From contig JAGYJU010000020.1 in NCBI GenBank assembly GCA_018401965.1, forward strand, positions 372,001 to 436,000: a DNA stretch of 64,000 bases. Reading direction: 5' to 3'. The position numbers and the translations under genes are program-made. The notes beneath the pieces are model-generated. The model saw nothing but the letters and a program-made list of their open reading frames with translations, ran no database searches and was not told the DNA's origin. Position 1 is the stretch's first letter. Each line of letters begins with the position of its first letter. This document shows, in pieces, positions 42,986-52,545 of the stretch. Source of the stretch: Roseicyclus sp. GTDB lineage: Bacteria > Pseudomonadota > Alphaproteobacteria > Rhodobacterales > Rhodobacteraceae.

Positions 42986-44620
42986 TCAGCCCTCCACCTC
43001 TTCATCGTCGGTGTCTTCGTCGTCATCGGCGGCCGATTCTGCCGCCGCCTGTGCCTCGAGTTCTTCGATCGACACCCAGCCCAGCTTGACCCGGGCGGTC
43101 ATTACCATGTTCTGCGCTTCTTCGAGCGAAACCTCGAAGGCTTCCAAAAGGCCGGTGTCCTTGACGCGCTGCCCATCCACCGTGGTCCAGCCGCCGGCCA
43201 GTTCCCAATCGGCGCAGGTTGCAAAGTCTTCCAGCGTTTTCACACCGTCTTCGCCAAGCGCCACAAGCATTTGGGGTGTCAGGCCCTCGAATTCAACAAG
43301 CGCGTCTTCCACGCCCATGTCCTTGGCCTTTTGCAGCGCCTGCTTGTTCTGTTCTTCGAGGTAGTCGCGGGCGCGCGCCTGAAGCTCACCGGCGGTGCCA
43401 TCATCGACACCGTCGATCACAAGCAATTCGTCCATGTCCACATAGGCGACTTCGTCAAGCGAGGTAAAGCCTTCGGACACAAGCAGCTGGGCAAAGAATT
43501 CGTCCAGGTCCAGCGTATCCATGAACAGGCGGGTGCGCTGTTCGAATTCGGCCTGACGACGCTTGGATTCTTCTTCTTCGGTCAGGATGTCGATATCCAG
43601 CCCGGTCAGCTGGCTGGCCAGGCGCACGTTCTGACCGCGACGGCCGATGGCCAGCGACAGCTGTTCGTCTGGCACCACGACTTCGATCCGTTCCGCGTCT
43701 TCGTCGATGACGACCTTGGTCACCTCGGCGGGTTGCAGCGCGTTCACAAGGAAGGTGGCGGCGTCTTCGTTCCACGGAATGATGTCGATCTTTTCGCCCT
43801 GAAGCTCGTTCACCACGGCCTGAACGCGGCTGCCGCGCATCCCGACGCAGGCGCCCACGGGGTCGATGGAACTGTCGTAGGAAATGACCGCGATCTTGGC
43901 GCGCGAACCGGGGTCGCGGGCGACGGCCTTGATCTCGATGATGCCATCGTAGATTTCGGGCACTTCCATCTTGAACAGCTCGGCCATGAATTCCGGCGCG
44001 GTGCGCGACAGGAAGATCTGCGGGCCGCGCGCTTCGCGGCGCACATCCTTGATGTAGCAGCGGATGCGGTCGCCGTTGCGATAGGCTTCGCGGCCGATCT
44101 TTTCGTTGCGGCGCAGCACGCCTTCGCCCCGGCCGACATCGACGATGACATTGCCGTATTCTTCGCGCTTGACGACACCGTTGATGATGGTGCCGGCGCG
44201 GTCGCGGAATTCTTCGTACTGGCGGTCGCGTTCGGCTTCGCGGACCTTTTGCAAGATCACCTGCTTGGCCGATTGCGCCGCGATCCGGCCCAGTTCGACC
44301 GGCGGGATTTCGTCAACGATCGTATCGCCGATCTGCGGGTCGTCGAGATAGGGCTTTGCCTGCGCGACGGTCAGTTCGGCCTTTTCGTTTTCGATCAGGT
44401 CATCGGCCACCACGGTGCGCACGCGGGTAAAGCGCGCGCGCCCGGTCTTGCGGTCGATCGACACGCGAATATCGAGGTCCGCGCCGTAGCGCGACTTGGC
44501 CGCGCGGGCCAGGCTTTCTTCCATCGCTTCGATGACCAGAACCGGGTCGATCATCTTTTCGCGCGCCACAGCCTCGGCGGTTTGCAACAGTTCCAGCTGA
44601 TTGGCTGACGTGATGGCCAT
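42986..44620 (-). CDS. nusA: Transcription termination/antitermination protein NusA
   Basis: RNA polymerase-binding factor controlling pausing, termination and antitermination. 544 residues: N-terminal domain (1-130), S1 domain (GTIINGVVKREEYGNVIVDV), KH domains (GMRGSRVQAVVNELQGEKID; LAIGRRGQNVRLASQL), two helix-hairpin-helix-like repeats and an acidic C-terminal tail (DDDEDTDDEE). Follows rimP by 5 bases. Confidence 0.97.
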   Translation of the reverse strand: MAITSANQLELLQTAEAVAREKMIDPVLVIEAMEESLARAAKSRYGADLDIRVSIDRKTGRARFTRVRTVVADDLIENEKAELTVAQAKPYLDDPQIGDTIVDEIPPVELGRIAAQSAKQVILQKVREAERDRQYEEFRDRAGTIINGVVKREEYGNVIVDVGRGEGVLRRNEKIGREAYRNGDRIRCYIKDVRREARGPQIFLSRTAPEFMAELFKMEVPEIYDGIIEIKAVARDPGSRAKIAVISYDSSIDPVGACVGMRGSRVQAVVNELQGEKIDIIPWNEDAATFLVNALQPAEVTKVVIDEDAERIEVVVPDEQLSLAIGRRGQNVRLASQLTGLDIDILTEEEESKRRQAEFEQRTRLFMDTLDLDEFFAQLLVSEGFTSLDEVAYVDMDELLVIDGVDDGTAGELQARARDYLEEQNKQALQKAKDMGVEDALVEFEGLTPQMLVALGEDGVKTLEDFATCADWELAGGWTTVDGQRVKDTGLLEAFEVSLEEAQNMVMTARVKLGWVSIEELEAQAAAESAADDDEDTDDEEVEG

Positions 44621-44625
44621 GTGAG

Positions 44626-45210
44626 TTACTCCTCCGCCTCCGAGGGTTCTTCCTCGATGTCGTCAAATTGGGTTTCGTCGATGATGCCGGCGGCCTTGCG
44701 GGCGCGCAGCATCTCGCGGATCAGGTCGTCTGTCAGGATAAGCTTGGCGTCCGACAGCCAATCGTAATGCAGGCCGACCGTCACCGTTTCGGCCCCGTCT
44801 TCGATGTTCAACAGAACTTCGTCGCCCTCGATGCCGGCCAGCACACCCTTGAAGCGGCGGCGGCCATCGATCATCTCGGTCGTCTCAACGCGGACCTCGT
44901 AGCCTTCATAGGCCTCGAAATCCTTCATCCGTGTCAGGGGCCTGTCGATGCCGGGGCTGGACACTTCCAGCGTATAGGCATCGTCGAGCGGGTCTTCGAC
45001 ATCCAGCACCGCGCTGACGGCGGTGGAAATCTGGGCGCATTCATCCACTTCGATGCCGCCGCCGGGGCGTTCGGCCATGATCTGCAGGGTCTTGGTCTGG
45101 CCGCCCATCAGACGGATGCGCACAAGTTCAAACCCCATCCCCTCGATCACGGGGGTGAGGATTTCGGCCATGCGGCGGTCGATGGCGGTTTTGGCGATCA
45201 GGTCCGACAT
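44626..45210 (-). CDS. rimP: Ribosome maturation factor RimP
   Basis: 30S assembly factor. 194 residues with the family blocks [30 protein letters not shown] and a C-terminal Sm-like barrel, then an acidic tail. First gene of the rimP-nusA-ylxR-infB operon; a leader with a terminator-like hairpin precedes it. Confidence 0.96.
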   Translation of the reverse strand: MSDLIAKTAIDRRMAEILTPVIEGMGFELVRIRLMGGQTKTLQIMAERPGGGIEVDECAQISTAVSAVLDVEDPLDDAYTLEVSSPGIDRPLTRMKDFEAYEGYEVRVETTEMIDGRRRFKGVLAGIEGDEVLLNIEDGAETVTVGLHYDWLSDAKLILTDDLIREMLRARKAAGIIDETQFDDIEEEPSEAEE

Positions 45211-45234
45211 TCGGTGCGCTGGTCCTTAGAAACG

Positions 45235-45257
45235 AAAAAACGGGCCGTGCGGCCCGT
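45235..45257 (-). promoter_or_regulatory. Terminator-like hairpin in the rimP leader (possible attenuator)
   Basis: On the minus strand ACGGGCC pairs with GGCCCGT around GCAC, followed by TTTTTT, an intrinsic-terminator shape about 30 bases before the rimP ATG. It sits downstream of a good promoter and upstream of the operon that encodes NusA, so a premature-termination control, possibly NusA-sensitive, is plausible. It could also end an upstream short RNA. Confidence 0.6.
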
Positions 45258-45313
45258 CGAACTTGTCCGGTGGTGCCGACCGGTGTGGACCCGGGGGCGC
45301 CGCTGTTGAAGGG

Positions 45314-45342
45314 CATATAGGGGGAATCGCGGGGCGGCGCAA
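45314..45342 (-). promoter_or_regulatory. Predicted promoter of the rimP-nusA-infB operon
   Basis: On the minus strand: TTGCGC (45342-45337), exactly 17 bases, TATATG (45319-45314). The predicted leader to rimP is about 95 bases and contains the hairpin at 45235-45257. The region up to the frmA start at 45456 otherwise contains no gene. Confidence 0.5.
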
Positions 45343-45455
45343 GAGCATGCACAGCGCCCGTCACGCCGTGGTCGCCTGAGGCAGGATCGAGCGTTGCACC
45401 GCCGCGCCGATTGACCCAAAGTCGCCGCAAATCACGATCACCGGAGGGATCACCC

Positions 45456-46568
<1,113 letters not shown>

Positions 46569-46639
46569 GGCGGCTGACCGGGGCGATCGGGTCTGAACAG
46601 GATGACAGGAATGACAGCTTTCCGCGTGGGGTATGCGGC

Positions 46640-47134
46640 GTGACCGGGCTGACGATCCGGCGCGCCGGGCCGGGTGACGCGGCGGCATTGGCCGATCTGT
46701 TGATCCCGGTGTTCCGGGCGGGCGACACCTATACCATCGACCCTGATATCAGCGCCGAAGATGCAGTCGCCTATTGGTGCGCGCCGGAAAAATCGGTGTT
46801 CATCGCCCAAGATGGCGCGACCCTGCTGGGCACCTATTACATCCGCGCCAACCAGGCGGGTGGCGGCGCGCATGTGTGCAATTGCGGCTATATCACCGCC
46901 GAGGTGGCACGGGGGCGCGGCGTGGCGCGGGCGATGCTGGATCATTCGCTGGCCACGGCGCGCGCCATGGGGTTTGCCGCGATGCAGTATAATTTCGTCG
47001 TCTCGACCAACACCCGCGCCGTCGACACCTGGACGCGGGCCGGGTTCGACACGGTTGGCCGTCTGCCCGGCGCGTTCCGGCATCCGACGCTTGGCTATGT
47101 CGATGCGCTGGTGATGTTCCGGACGCTGGTCTAG
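46640..47134 (+). CDS. GNAT family N-acetyltransferase
   Basis: 164 residues, GTG start at 46640. GNAT fold with the acetyl-CoA motif VARGRGVARAML and a C-terminal NFVVSTNTRAVDTWTRAGF typical of this family. Substrate unknown. It lies 71 bases after frmA and 3 bases before the next gene. Confidence 0.85.
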   Translation: MTGLTIRRAGPGDAAALADLLIPVFRAGDTYTIDPDISAEDAVAYWCAPEKSVFIAQDGATLLGTYYIRANQAGGGAHVCNCGYITAEVARGRGVARAMLDHSLATARAMGFAAMQYNFVVSTNTRAVDTWTRAGFDTVGRLPGAFRHPTLGYVDALVMFRTLV

Positions 47135-47137
47135 GCC

Positions 47138-47593
47138 ATGGCCATGCGCTGCTTCCTGCCCATGGCCTGTGCCGCCCTTGTGCTGACCGCGGGCGCCGCC
47201 ACGGCGCAGGGCCTGCAGGGCGCCGCGATCTTCGAGCCGCCGGGGCCGGTAGTGCAGCTGCGCATCGGGGTGGCCGATCTGGTGCTTTGGCCCCGCGACA
47301 TCGCCCGGATCGACATTTCCGAAAGCGGCGGGATCACCGATCTGTTCTTGTGGCTGGAAGGGGGTGCCGCCAAGGCGCTGGCGCTTGCCACCGAAGCGGC
47401 GCCGGGTGCACCGATGGTGGCCCGTGTCTGTGGCACCGTGATGCTGGAGACGGTGGTGGACCGCGTCACCGAAAGCGGCACGATCTACCTGCCCAATACC
47501 AATGCCATCCGTGCCGAGGCGCTGCGCGCGCTCTGGCATGGGCGGGCGCGCTGTGACACGGTGGGGCCGGAGGTATTTTCCAATGGCAACTGA
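47138..47593 (+). CDS. Exported hypothetical protein
   Basis: 151 residues. Signal peptide MAMRCFLPMACAALVLTAGA, cleavage probably after ATA; ATG at 47138 or 47144. The mature part is beta-rich with two Cys (VARVCGTVML and RARCDTVGPE) that could form a disulfide. Family not recognised. Its last 11 bases overlap the start of the NYN-domain gene. Confidence 0.75.
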   Translation: MAMRCFLPMACAALVLTAGAATAQGLQGAAIFEPPGPVVQLRIGVADLVLWPRDIARIDISESGGITDLFLWLEGGAAKALALATEAAPGAPMVARVCGTVMLETVVDRVTESGTIYLPNTNAIRAEALRALWHGRARCDTVGPEVFSNGN

Positions 47594-48299
47594 CAAGACA
47601 CCGCTGTTGGCGGTTCTGATCGACGCCGACAACACGAGCCACAAACACGCCAAGGCGATCTTTGACGAGATCGCGAGCCTGGGCGAGGCGAGCGTGCGGC
47701 GCATCTACGGCGATTTTTCATCCAGCCACATGAAGGGTTGGTCGGGCGTGCAGGCCGAGTTCGGCATCGTGCCACATCACCAGCCCGCCAATACCGTCGG
47801 CAAGAACGCCAGCGACATCGCGCTGGTGATCGACGCGATGGACCTGATGCATTCAGGCCGGTTCGACGGGTTCGTTCTGATTTCGTCGGATAGCGATTTC
47901 ACCCGGCTGGCCCAACGCATCCGCGAACAGGGTCTGGATGTCTACGGCATCGGCCAGCAGAAAACCCCCGACGCTTTCCGCAAGGCCTGCAAGAGGTTCA
48001 TTTTCGTGGAAAACATCCTGCCTGTCGACCCCAAGGCCGACCCCACGGATGAGCGGCCGGCCGACAAGCTGCCCCTGACCGAGGCGCGCGACCTGATCTT
48101 TCGCGCCATGGACGGGATCGAGCAGGAAGACGATTGGTATTCCCTGGGGCAGGTGGGCCAGTTCATCACCGCCGCCAACCCCGATTTCGACACCCGCACC
48201 TATGGCAAGCGCAAGCTGAGCGACCTCGTGCAAAGCCTGAAGATGCTGGAGGTCAAGCGCGGCGCGGGCAACCAGTTGCTGGTGCGGCGCCTGGATTGA
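47583..48299 (+). CDS. NYN-domain (LabA/DUF88) protein with C-terminal OST-HTH/LOTUS domain
   Basis: 238 residues from ATG 47583. N-terminal PIN-like NYN ribonuclease fold: LIDADNTSHKHAKAIF and VLISSDSDFTRLAQRIRE supply the conserved acidic residues. The C-terminal 70 residues (WYSLGQVGQFITAANPDFD ... YGKRKLSDLVQSL) match the OST-HTH/LOTUS RNA-binding domain. Probable RNA-binding nuclease with unknown target. Starts inside the 3' end of the exported-protein gene. Confidence 0.88.
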   Translation: MATDKTPLLAVLIDADNTSHKHAKAIFDEIASLGEASVRRIYGDFSSSHMKGWSGVQAEFGIVPHHQPANTVGKNASDIALVIDAMDLMHSGRFDGFVLISSDSDFTRLAQRIREQGLDVYGIGQQKTPDAFRKACKRFIFVENILPVDPKADPTDERPADKLPLTEARDLIFRAMDGIEQEDDWYSLGQVGQFITAANPDFDTRTYGKRKLSDLVQSLKMLEVKRGAGNQLLVRRLD

Positions 48300-48305
48300 G
48301 AGGGC

Positions 48306-48367
48306 GGTTGGGGGCTCTGCCCCCACGGCCTTCGGCCTTCCCCCGGAGTTTTTTGGCCAAGATGAAG
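48306..48367. repeat. Intergenic hairpin plus CCCCCGGAG repeat element
   Basis: TGGGGGC-TCT-GCCCCCA (48309-48325) and GGCC-TTC-GGCC hairpins are followed by CCCCCGGAGTTTTTTGGCCA and AGATGAAG. This composite is typical of short intergenic repeats in Rhodobacteraceae and recurs at 52487-52542. It may act as the terminator of the NYN gene. Confidence 0.65.
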
Positions 48368-48399
48368 GGGCGCGTTAACCTTGACACGGTGTTGACGCG

Positions 48400-49017
48400 T
48401 CACGCGCGGCGGTAGCGGGCCAGAAAGGTTTTCACCGCCTCGGAGGCGACACGGTCGATTTCCGCCTCTGCCGGGTCTTTTTCGATGCCGAACAAGACCT
48501 TGAGCATCAGATCTGCGCGGCAGAGCTGGGCCAGCTGATCAGCGGCAAGCGCGCTATCGTGGATGTCGAGCGCGGCGCGCGCGCGCGGGCTGTCGAGGTA
48601 TTGCGCGATCTTGCGGCCCCATTTCTTGGGCCCGCTGTCGTAGAAGGTGCGACCAAGTTCGGGGAACCGCTGCGCCTCGGCGACGCAGACCCGGAACATG
48701 TCCTGGCCAAAGCGGGACAGGATGAAGGTCATCAGGGTCTTGCAGATCACGTGCAGCGTGTCTTCCACCGACAGATCGCCGCTATCCATCAGGAAGTCTA
48801 TTTCGGCCTGTTGGGCGCATTCGGTTTCCAGCACGGCGAGAAACAGATGCTGCTTGTCTGGGAAATAGCTGTAGAGCGTGGCCTTGGACACGCCTGCATC
48901 GCGGGCGATTTCATCGACGCTGGCGCCCTCGAAGCCTTCGCGCAGGAACACCGACCGCGCCCCGTCGAGCACCTGGTCGTATTTGCGGCCCTTCTTGATC
49001 TGCATCTGTGCGGTCAT
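48400..49017 (-). CDS. TetR family transcriptional regulator
   Basis: 205 residues. N-terminal helix-turn-helix GASVDEIARDAGVSKATLYSYF; the C-terminal ligand domain is of the AefR-like type. Divergent from the AEC transporter gene (116-base gap), which it may regulate. An AACC-N4-GGTT element at 49044-49055, 27 bases before its start, is a weak candidate operator. Confidence 0.88.
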   Translation of the reverse strand: MTAQMQIKKGRKYDQVLDGARSVFLREGFEGASVDEIARDAGVSKATLYSYFPDKQHLFLAVLETECAQQAEIDFLMDSGDLSVEDTLHVICKTLMTFILSRFGQDMFRVCVAEAQRFPELGRTFYDSGPKKWGRKIAQYLDSPRARAALDIHDSALAADQLAQLCRADLMLKVLFGIEKDPAEAEIDRVASEAVKTFLARYRRA

Positions 49018-49133
49018 CGACGCTCCCCCTTGTGCCTAGGGTAAACCATTCGGTTCAGTTTCGGCAAGGCAGAGGTCAGGGTTTGGGCCTTCTGGCAATG
49101 GACTTTGGCCCGGGGGCGCATTAGCCAAGGGCC

Positions 49134-50084
49134 ATGATCGAGATCTTTCTCAAGACCTTGCCGTTTTTCGCGCTGATCGGGCTGGGATACCAGGCCTGTC
49201 GGACCGGGTTTTTCAGCGCCGAAGCCGCTGCCTACCTGACGAAATTCGTGTTCTATTTCGCGCTGTCGGCGATGCTGTTCCGCTTTGCGGCCAACCTGTC
49301 GCTGGCCGAGATCTTCAACTGGTGGTTCGTGGCGGCCTATTTGTGGGGCTGTTTCGTGGTCTACGCGATCGCCACCGCCGTGGCCTTTTTGCGCCGCCGA
49401 TCGATCGAGGAAGCGGCGGTCGAGGCGCAATGCGCCGTCATCGGCAACACCGGGTTCCTCGGCGTGCCGATGTTGATCGTGCTTTTGGGCGATGCGGCGG
49501 CGGGGCCGGTCTTGATGGTCTTGTCGCTGGACCTGATCGTGTTTTCGTCGATCATCGTGATCCTGATCACCGGAAGCCGCGATGGCCGGATGTCGCTGGG
49601 CATCTTGAAGACCGTGGGGATGGGGTTGGTCAAGAACCCGATGATCGTTTCGATGGTGCTGGGGCTGGCCTGGTCATCGACCGGTTGGGCGGTGCCCGCG
49701 CCGGTGAATGAATTCCTGGCCATCCTGGGGGCGGCGGCAACGCCGGGGGCGCTGTTTGCCATCGGGGCATCGCTTGCGGGCAAATCGGCGGAACGGGTGC
49801 AGGTGGCCGGTTGGTTGAGCTTTTGCAAGCTGGTGTTGCACCCGGCTGCGGTGGCTTTCGCCGCGCTATGGCTTTTCCCGGTGCCGGTGTTCGATGCGGC
49901 CGTGATGATTGCCGCCGCATCGCTGCCGGTGGCGGGAAATGTCTATATCCTGGCGCAGCATTACGGCGTTGCGCCGCAGCGGGTTTCAGCCTCGATCCTG
50001 ATTTCGACGGCGCTGAGCATCGTGACGGTATCGGTGGTGATCGCCTGGGTGTCGGGCATGGCGGGGATCGTGCCGGGGGGCTAG
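49134..50084 (+). CDS. AEC (auxin efflux carrier) family transporter
   Basis: 316 residues with about ten hydrophobic helices; CAVIGNTGFLGVPMLIVLLG and VAGNVYILAQHYG are characteristic of the AEC family, which exports organic acids or similar. Substrate unknown. Divergent from the TetR gene. Confidence 0.88.
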   Translation: MIEIFLKTLPFFALIGLGYQACRTGFFSAEAAAYLTKFVFYFALSAMLFRFAANLSLAEIFNWWFVAAYLWGCFVVYAIATAVAFLRRRSIEEAAVEAQCAVIGNTGFLGVPMLIVLLGDAAAGPVLMVLSLDLIVFSSIIVILITGSRDGRMSLGILKTVGMGLVKNPMIVSMVLGLAWSSTGWAVPAPVNEFLAILGAAATPGALFAIGASLAGKSAERVQVAGWLSFCKLVLHPAAVAFAALWLFPVPVFDAAVMIAAASLPVAGNVYILAQHYGVAPQRVSASILISTALSIVTVSVVIAWVSGMAGIVPGG

Positions 50085-50115
50085 GATCGCGGCGCAGCTG
50101 ACAGGAGGGACGCAG

Positions 50116-50955
50116 ATGGACACGATTTCGGAAAACCGGTGTTTCGGTGGCACGCAAGGCGTGTACCGCCATGCGTCGGAGGCGACGGGCACGGAGATGA
50201 CATTCGGCCTGTTCCTGCCGGCCGAGGCGGCGGATGGGCCGGTGCCGGTTCTGTGGTACCTGTCGGGGCTGACCTGCACCCATGCCAATGCGATGGAAAA
50301 GGCGGGCGCGCAGGGCTGGGCCGCCGAACAGGGGATCGCGCTGGTGTTTCCCGACACGAGCCCGCGCGGGCCGGGCGTGGCCGATGACCCGGCCTATGAC
50401 CTGGGGCAGGGGGCGGGGTTCTACCTGAATGCGACGCAAGATCCCTGGGCCGAGCATTTCCAGATGTGGAGCTACATCACCGAGGAATTGCCGCAGGCGC
50501 TGTTCCGCCGGTTCGCGCTGGACGAGGCGCGGCAGGCGATCACCGGGCATTCGATGGGCGGGCATGGCGCGTTGACCATCGCGATGCACCACCCCGACCG
50601 GTTCGCCAGCGTGTCGGCCTTTGCGCCGATCTGCAACCCGATGGAGAGCGATTGGGGCCGCAAGCAATTCACCGCCTACCTGGGCGAAAACACCGCCCTG
50701 TGGGAAGCGCATGACGCGAGCCGGCTGATGGGCGAACGCGGCTTTCCCGGCCCGATCCTGATCGATACCGGCACGGCAGACCAGTTCGGCGACCTGTTGA
50801 AAACCGAAGCCCTGGCGCAAGCCATGGCGGCGCGCCGCCAGCACGCGACGCTGCGGCTGCAACCGGGCTATGACCACAGTTACTTCTTTGTCTCGAGCTT
50901 TATCGAAGACCATATCGGGTTTCACGCCGAGGCGCTTTACGGGGTGCGCGAATGA
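50116..50955 (+). CDS. fghA: S-formylglutathione hydrolase
   Basis: Esterase-D family serine hydrolase that cleaves S-formylglutathione to formate and glutathione, the step after FrmA. 279 residues. YLSGLTCTHANAMEKAG, the nucleophile elbow GHSMGGHGALT and the C-terminal GYDHSYFFVSSF with the catalytic His are diagnostic. The stop overlaps the HAD gene (ATGA). Confidence 0.95.
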   Translation: MDTISENRCFGGTQGVYRHASEATGTEMTFGLFLPAEAADGPVPVLWYLSGLTCTHANAMEKAGAQGWAAEQGIALVFPDTSPRGPGVADDPAYDLGQGAGFYLNATQDPWAEHFQMWSYITEELPQALFRRFALDEARQAITGHSMGGHGALTIAMHHPDRFASVSAFAPICNPMESDWGRKQFTAYLGENTALWEAHDASRLMGERGFPGPILIDTGTADQFGDLLKTEALAQAMAARRQHATLRLQPGYDHSYFFVSSFIEDHIGFHAEALYGVRE

Positions 50956-51575
50956 CGCCAGAGATCGTGATTTTCGACATCGGCAACGTGCTGATCGGGT
51001 GGAACCCCGAGGCGCATTTCGACCGGCGCATCGGCGCGGCGCGGCGCAAGGCGCTGTTTGCCGAGGTCGATCTGCACGCCATGAACGAACAGATCGACTT
51101 GGGTGCGCCGTTTCGCGACAGCATCTATGGCCTGGCCGACCGTCACCCCGAATGGCGCGCCGAAATCCGCGATTGGCACGACAGCTGGATCGAGATGATC
51201 ACCCCGGTGATCGATCATTCCGTGACCTTGTTGCGGCGGTTGCGCGCCAAGGGCGTGCCGGTGTTCGCCCTGTCGAATTTCGGGGTCGAAAGCTATGCCT
51301 TCGCGCAGACCCGGTTCGATTTCCTGAACGAGTTCGACCGCGAATTCATCTCGGGGCGGATGGGGGTGATGAAACCCGACGTGCGCATCTACACGGCGGT
51401 CGAAGACAGCGTGGAGTGCGCGCCCGGTGCCTTGCTCTTTGCCGATGACCGCGCCGACAATATCGCCGCTGCTGCCGCGCGGGGCTGGCAGACACATCTG
51501 TTCGATCATCCGCAGGGCTGGGCGGACAGGTTGGTTGCCGCAGGCCTGTTGACCCAGACCGAGGCCGCGCCATGA
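50952..51575 (+). CDS. HAD superfamily (subfamily IA, YihX-like) phosphatase
   Basis: 207 residues. Motif I VIFDIGNVLIGWN has the DxGN form seen in YihX-type sugar phosphatases; motif II ALSNFG; motif III Lys in GVMKPDVRIY; motif IV LFADDRADNI. Substrate unknown. Overlaps both neighbours by 4 bases, so fghA-HAD-OCD are one operon. Confidence 0.87.
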   Translation: MTPEIVIFDIGNVLIGWNPEAHFDRRIGAARRKALFAEVDLHAMNEQIDLGAPFRDSIYGLADRHPEWRAEIRDWHDSWIEMITPVIDHSVTLLRRLRAKGVPVFALSNFGVESYAFAQTRFDFLNEFDREFISGRMGVMKPDVRIYTAVEDSVECAPGALLFADDRADNIAAAAARGWQTHLFDHPQGWADRLVAAGLLTQTEAAP

Positions 51576-52483
51576 CCCCATGCGTGATCGGACCAGAGGC
51601 CGAGGCGCGGCTGGATTGGCTGGCGCTGTGCGATGCGATCGAAGCGGGGCATGCGCGCCCAAGGGCCGAGATCGCGGATACGTTCCTGTATCGCGGGGCC
51701 GATACGCTTTTGTCGCGCGCGGCCTGGATCGACGGGCTGGGGCAATTGGTGAAAACCGCCACGATCTTTCCGGGCAACGCGGGTTTGGGCACACCGGTGG
51801 TGAACGGATCGGCGGCGGTTTATTCCGACCAAGATGGCACCTTGGCCGCGATTGTCGATTTTCATCTGCTGACGAAATGGAAAACCGCTGGCGACAGCCT
51901 GTGTGCAGCGCGCCGTCTGGCGCGGGCCGATAGCGCGGTGATCTTGATCGTTGGGGCGGGCACGGTGGCGCGGTCGCTGCGGGCGGCCTATGGCGCGGCT
52001 TTTCCGGCGGCGCGGTTCCAGGTCTGGAACCGCACCCCCGTCAGCGCCGCGCGCATGGCGGCCGATTTTCCGCAGACAGAGCAGGTGACGGATCTGGCGG
52101 GCGCTGTGCAGGGGGCCGATATCGTCACCTGTGCCACGATGGCGACAGACCCGGTGTTGCGCGGCGATTGGCTGCGCGCCGGTCAGCATATCGACCTGAT
52201 CGGCGCCTACCGGCCCGATATGCGCGAGGCCGATGATACGGCCCTGCAACGGGCGCGGATTTTCGTCGACAGCCGCGCCACGACCATGGGCCATATCGGC
52301 GAGTTGAAAATTCCGCTGGCCAGGGGTGCGATTTCAGAGCGCGACGTGGTGGCGGAGTATTACGACCTGGCGTCGGGTGCCTTTGCGCGCCGGTCTGATG
52401 ACGAGATCACGCTGTTCAAGAATGGCGGCGGCGCGCATCTGGACCTGATGGTGGCGCGCTATATCCTTGACGCTGTCGCTTGA
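51572..52483 (+). CDS. Ornithine cyclodeaminase/mu-crystallin family protein
   Basis: 303 residues. Rossmann motif LIVGAGTVARSLRAAYG and QVWNRTPVSAARMAA identify the OCD/mu-crystallin family; KTATIFPGNAGLGTPVVNG forms the substrate side. Members are NAD(P)-dependent cyclodeaminases or imine/amino acid dehydrogenases; which reaction applies cannot be read from sequence. Third gene of the fghA operon. Confidence 0.85.
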   Translation: MTPCVIGPEAEARLDWLALCDAIEAGHARPRAEIADTFLYRGADTLLSRAAWIDGLGQLVKTATIFPGNAGLGTPVVNGSAAVYSDQDGTLAAIVDFHLLTKWKTAGDSLCAARRLARADSAVILIVGAGTVARSLRAAYGAAFPAARFQVWNRTPVSAARMAADFPQTEQVTDLAGAVQGADIVTCATMATDPVLRGDWLRAGQHIDLIGAYRPDMREADDTALQRARIFVDSRATTMGHIGELKIPLARGAISERDVVAEYYDLASGAFARRSDDEITLFKNGGGAHLDLMVARYILDAVA

Positions 52484-52486
52484 AGG

Positions 52487-52542
52487 GTGAGGGGCTGTCT
52501 GCCCCCTCACACTCCCCCGAGGATATTTTTGAAACGAAGAAG
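52487..52542. repeat. Intergenic hairpin plus CCCCCGAGGATATTTTTGAA repeat
   Basis: GTGAGGGGC (52487-52495) pairs with GCCCCCTCAC (52501-52510, one bulge); CCCCCGAGGATATTTTTGAA and ACGAAGAAG follow (52514-52542). Same composite design as 48306-48367. It lies between two convergent genes and may terminate the fghA operon. Confidence 0.65.
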
Positions 52543-52545
52543 GGG

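Noticed and set aside
45211..45455. Initiator tRNA gene upstream of rimP, as metY in E. coli
   Set aside because: No cloverleaf or T-loop consensus could be found on either strand.
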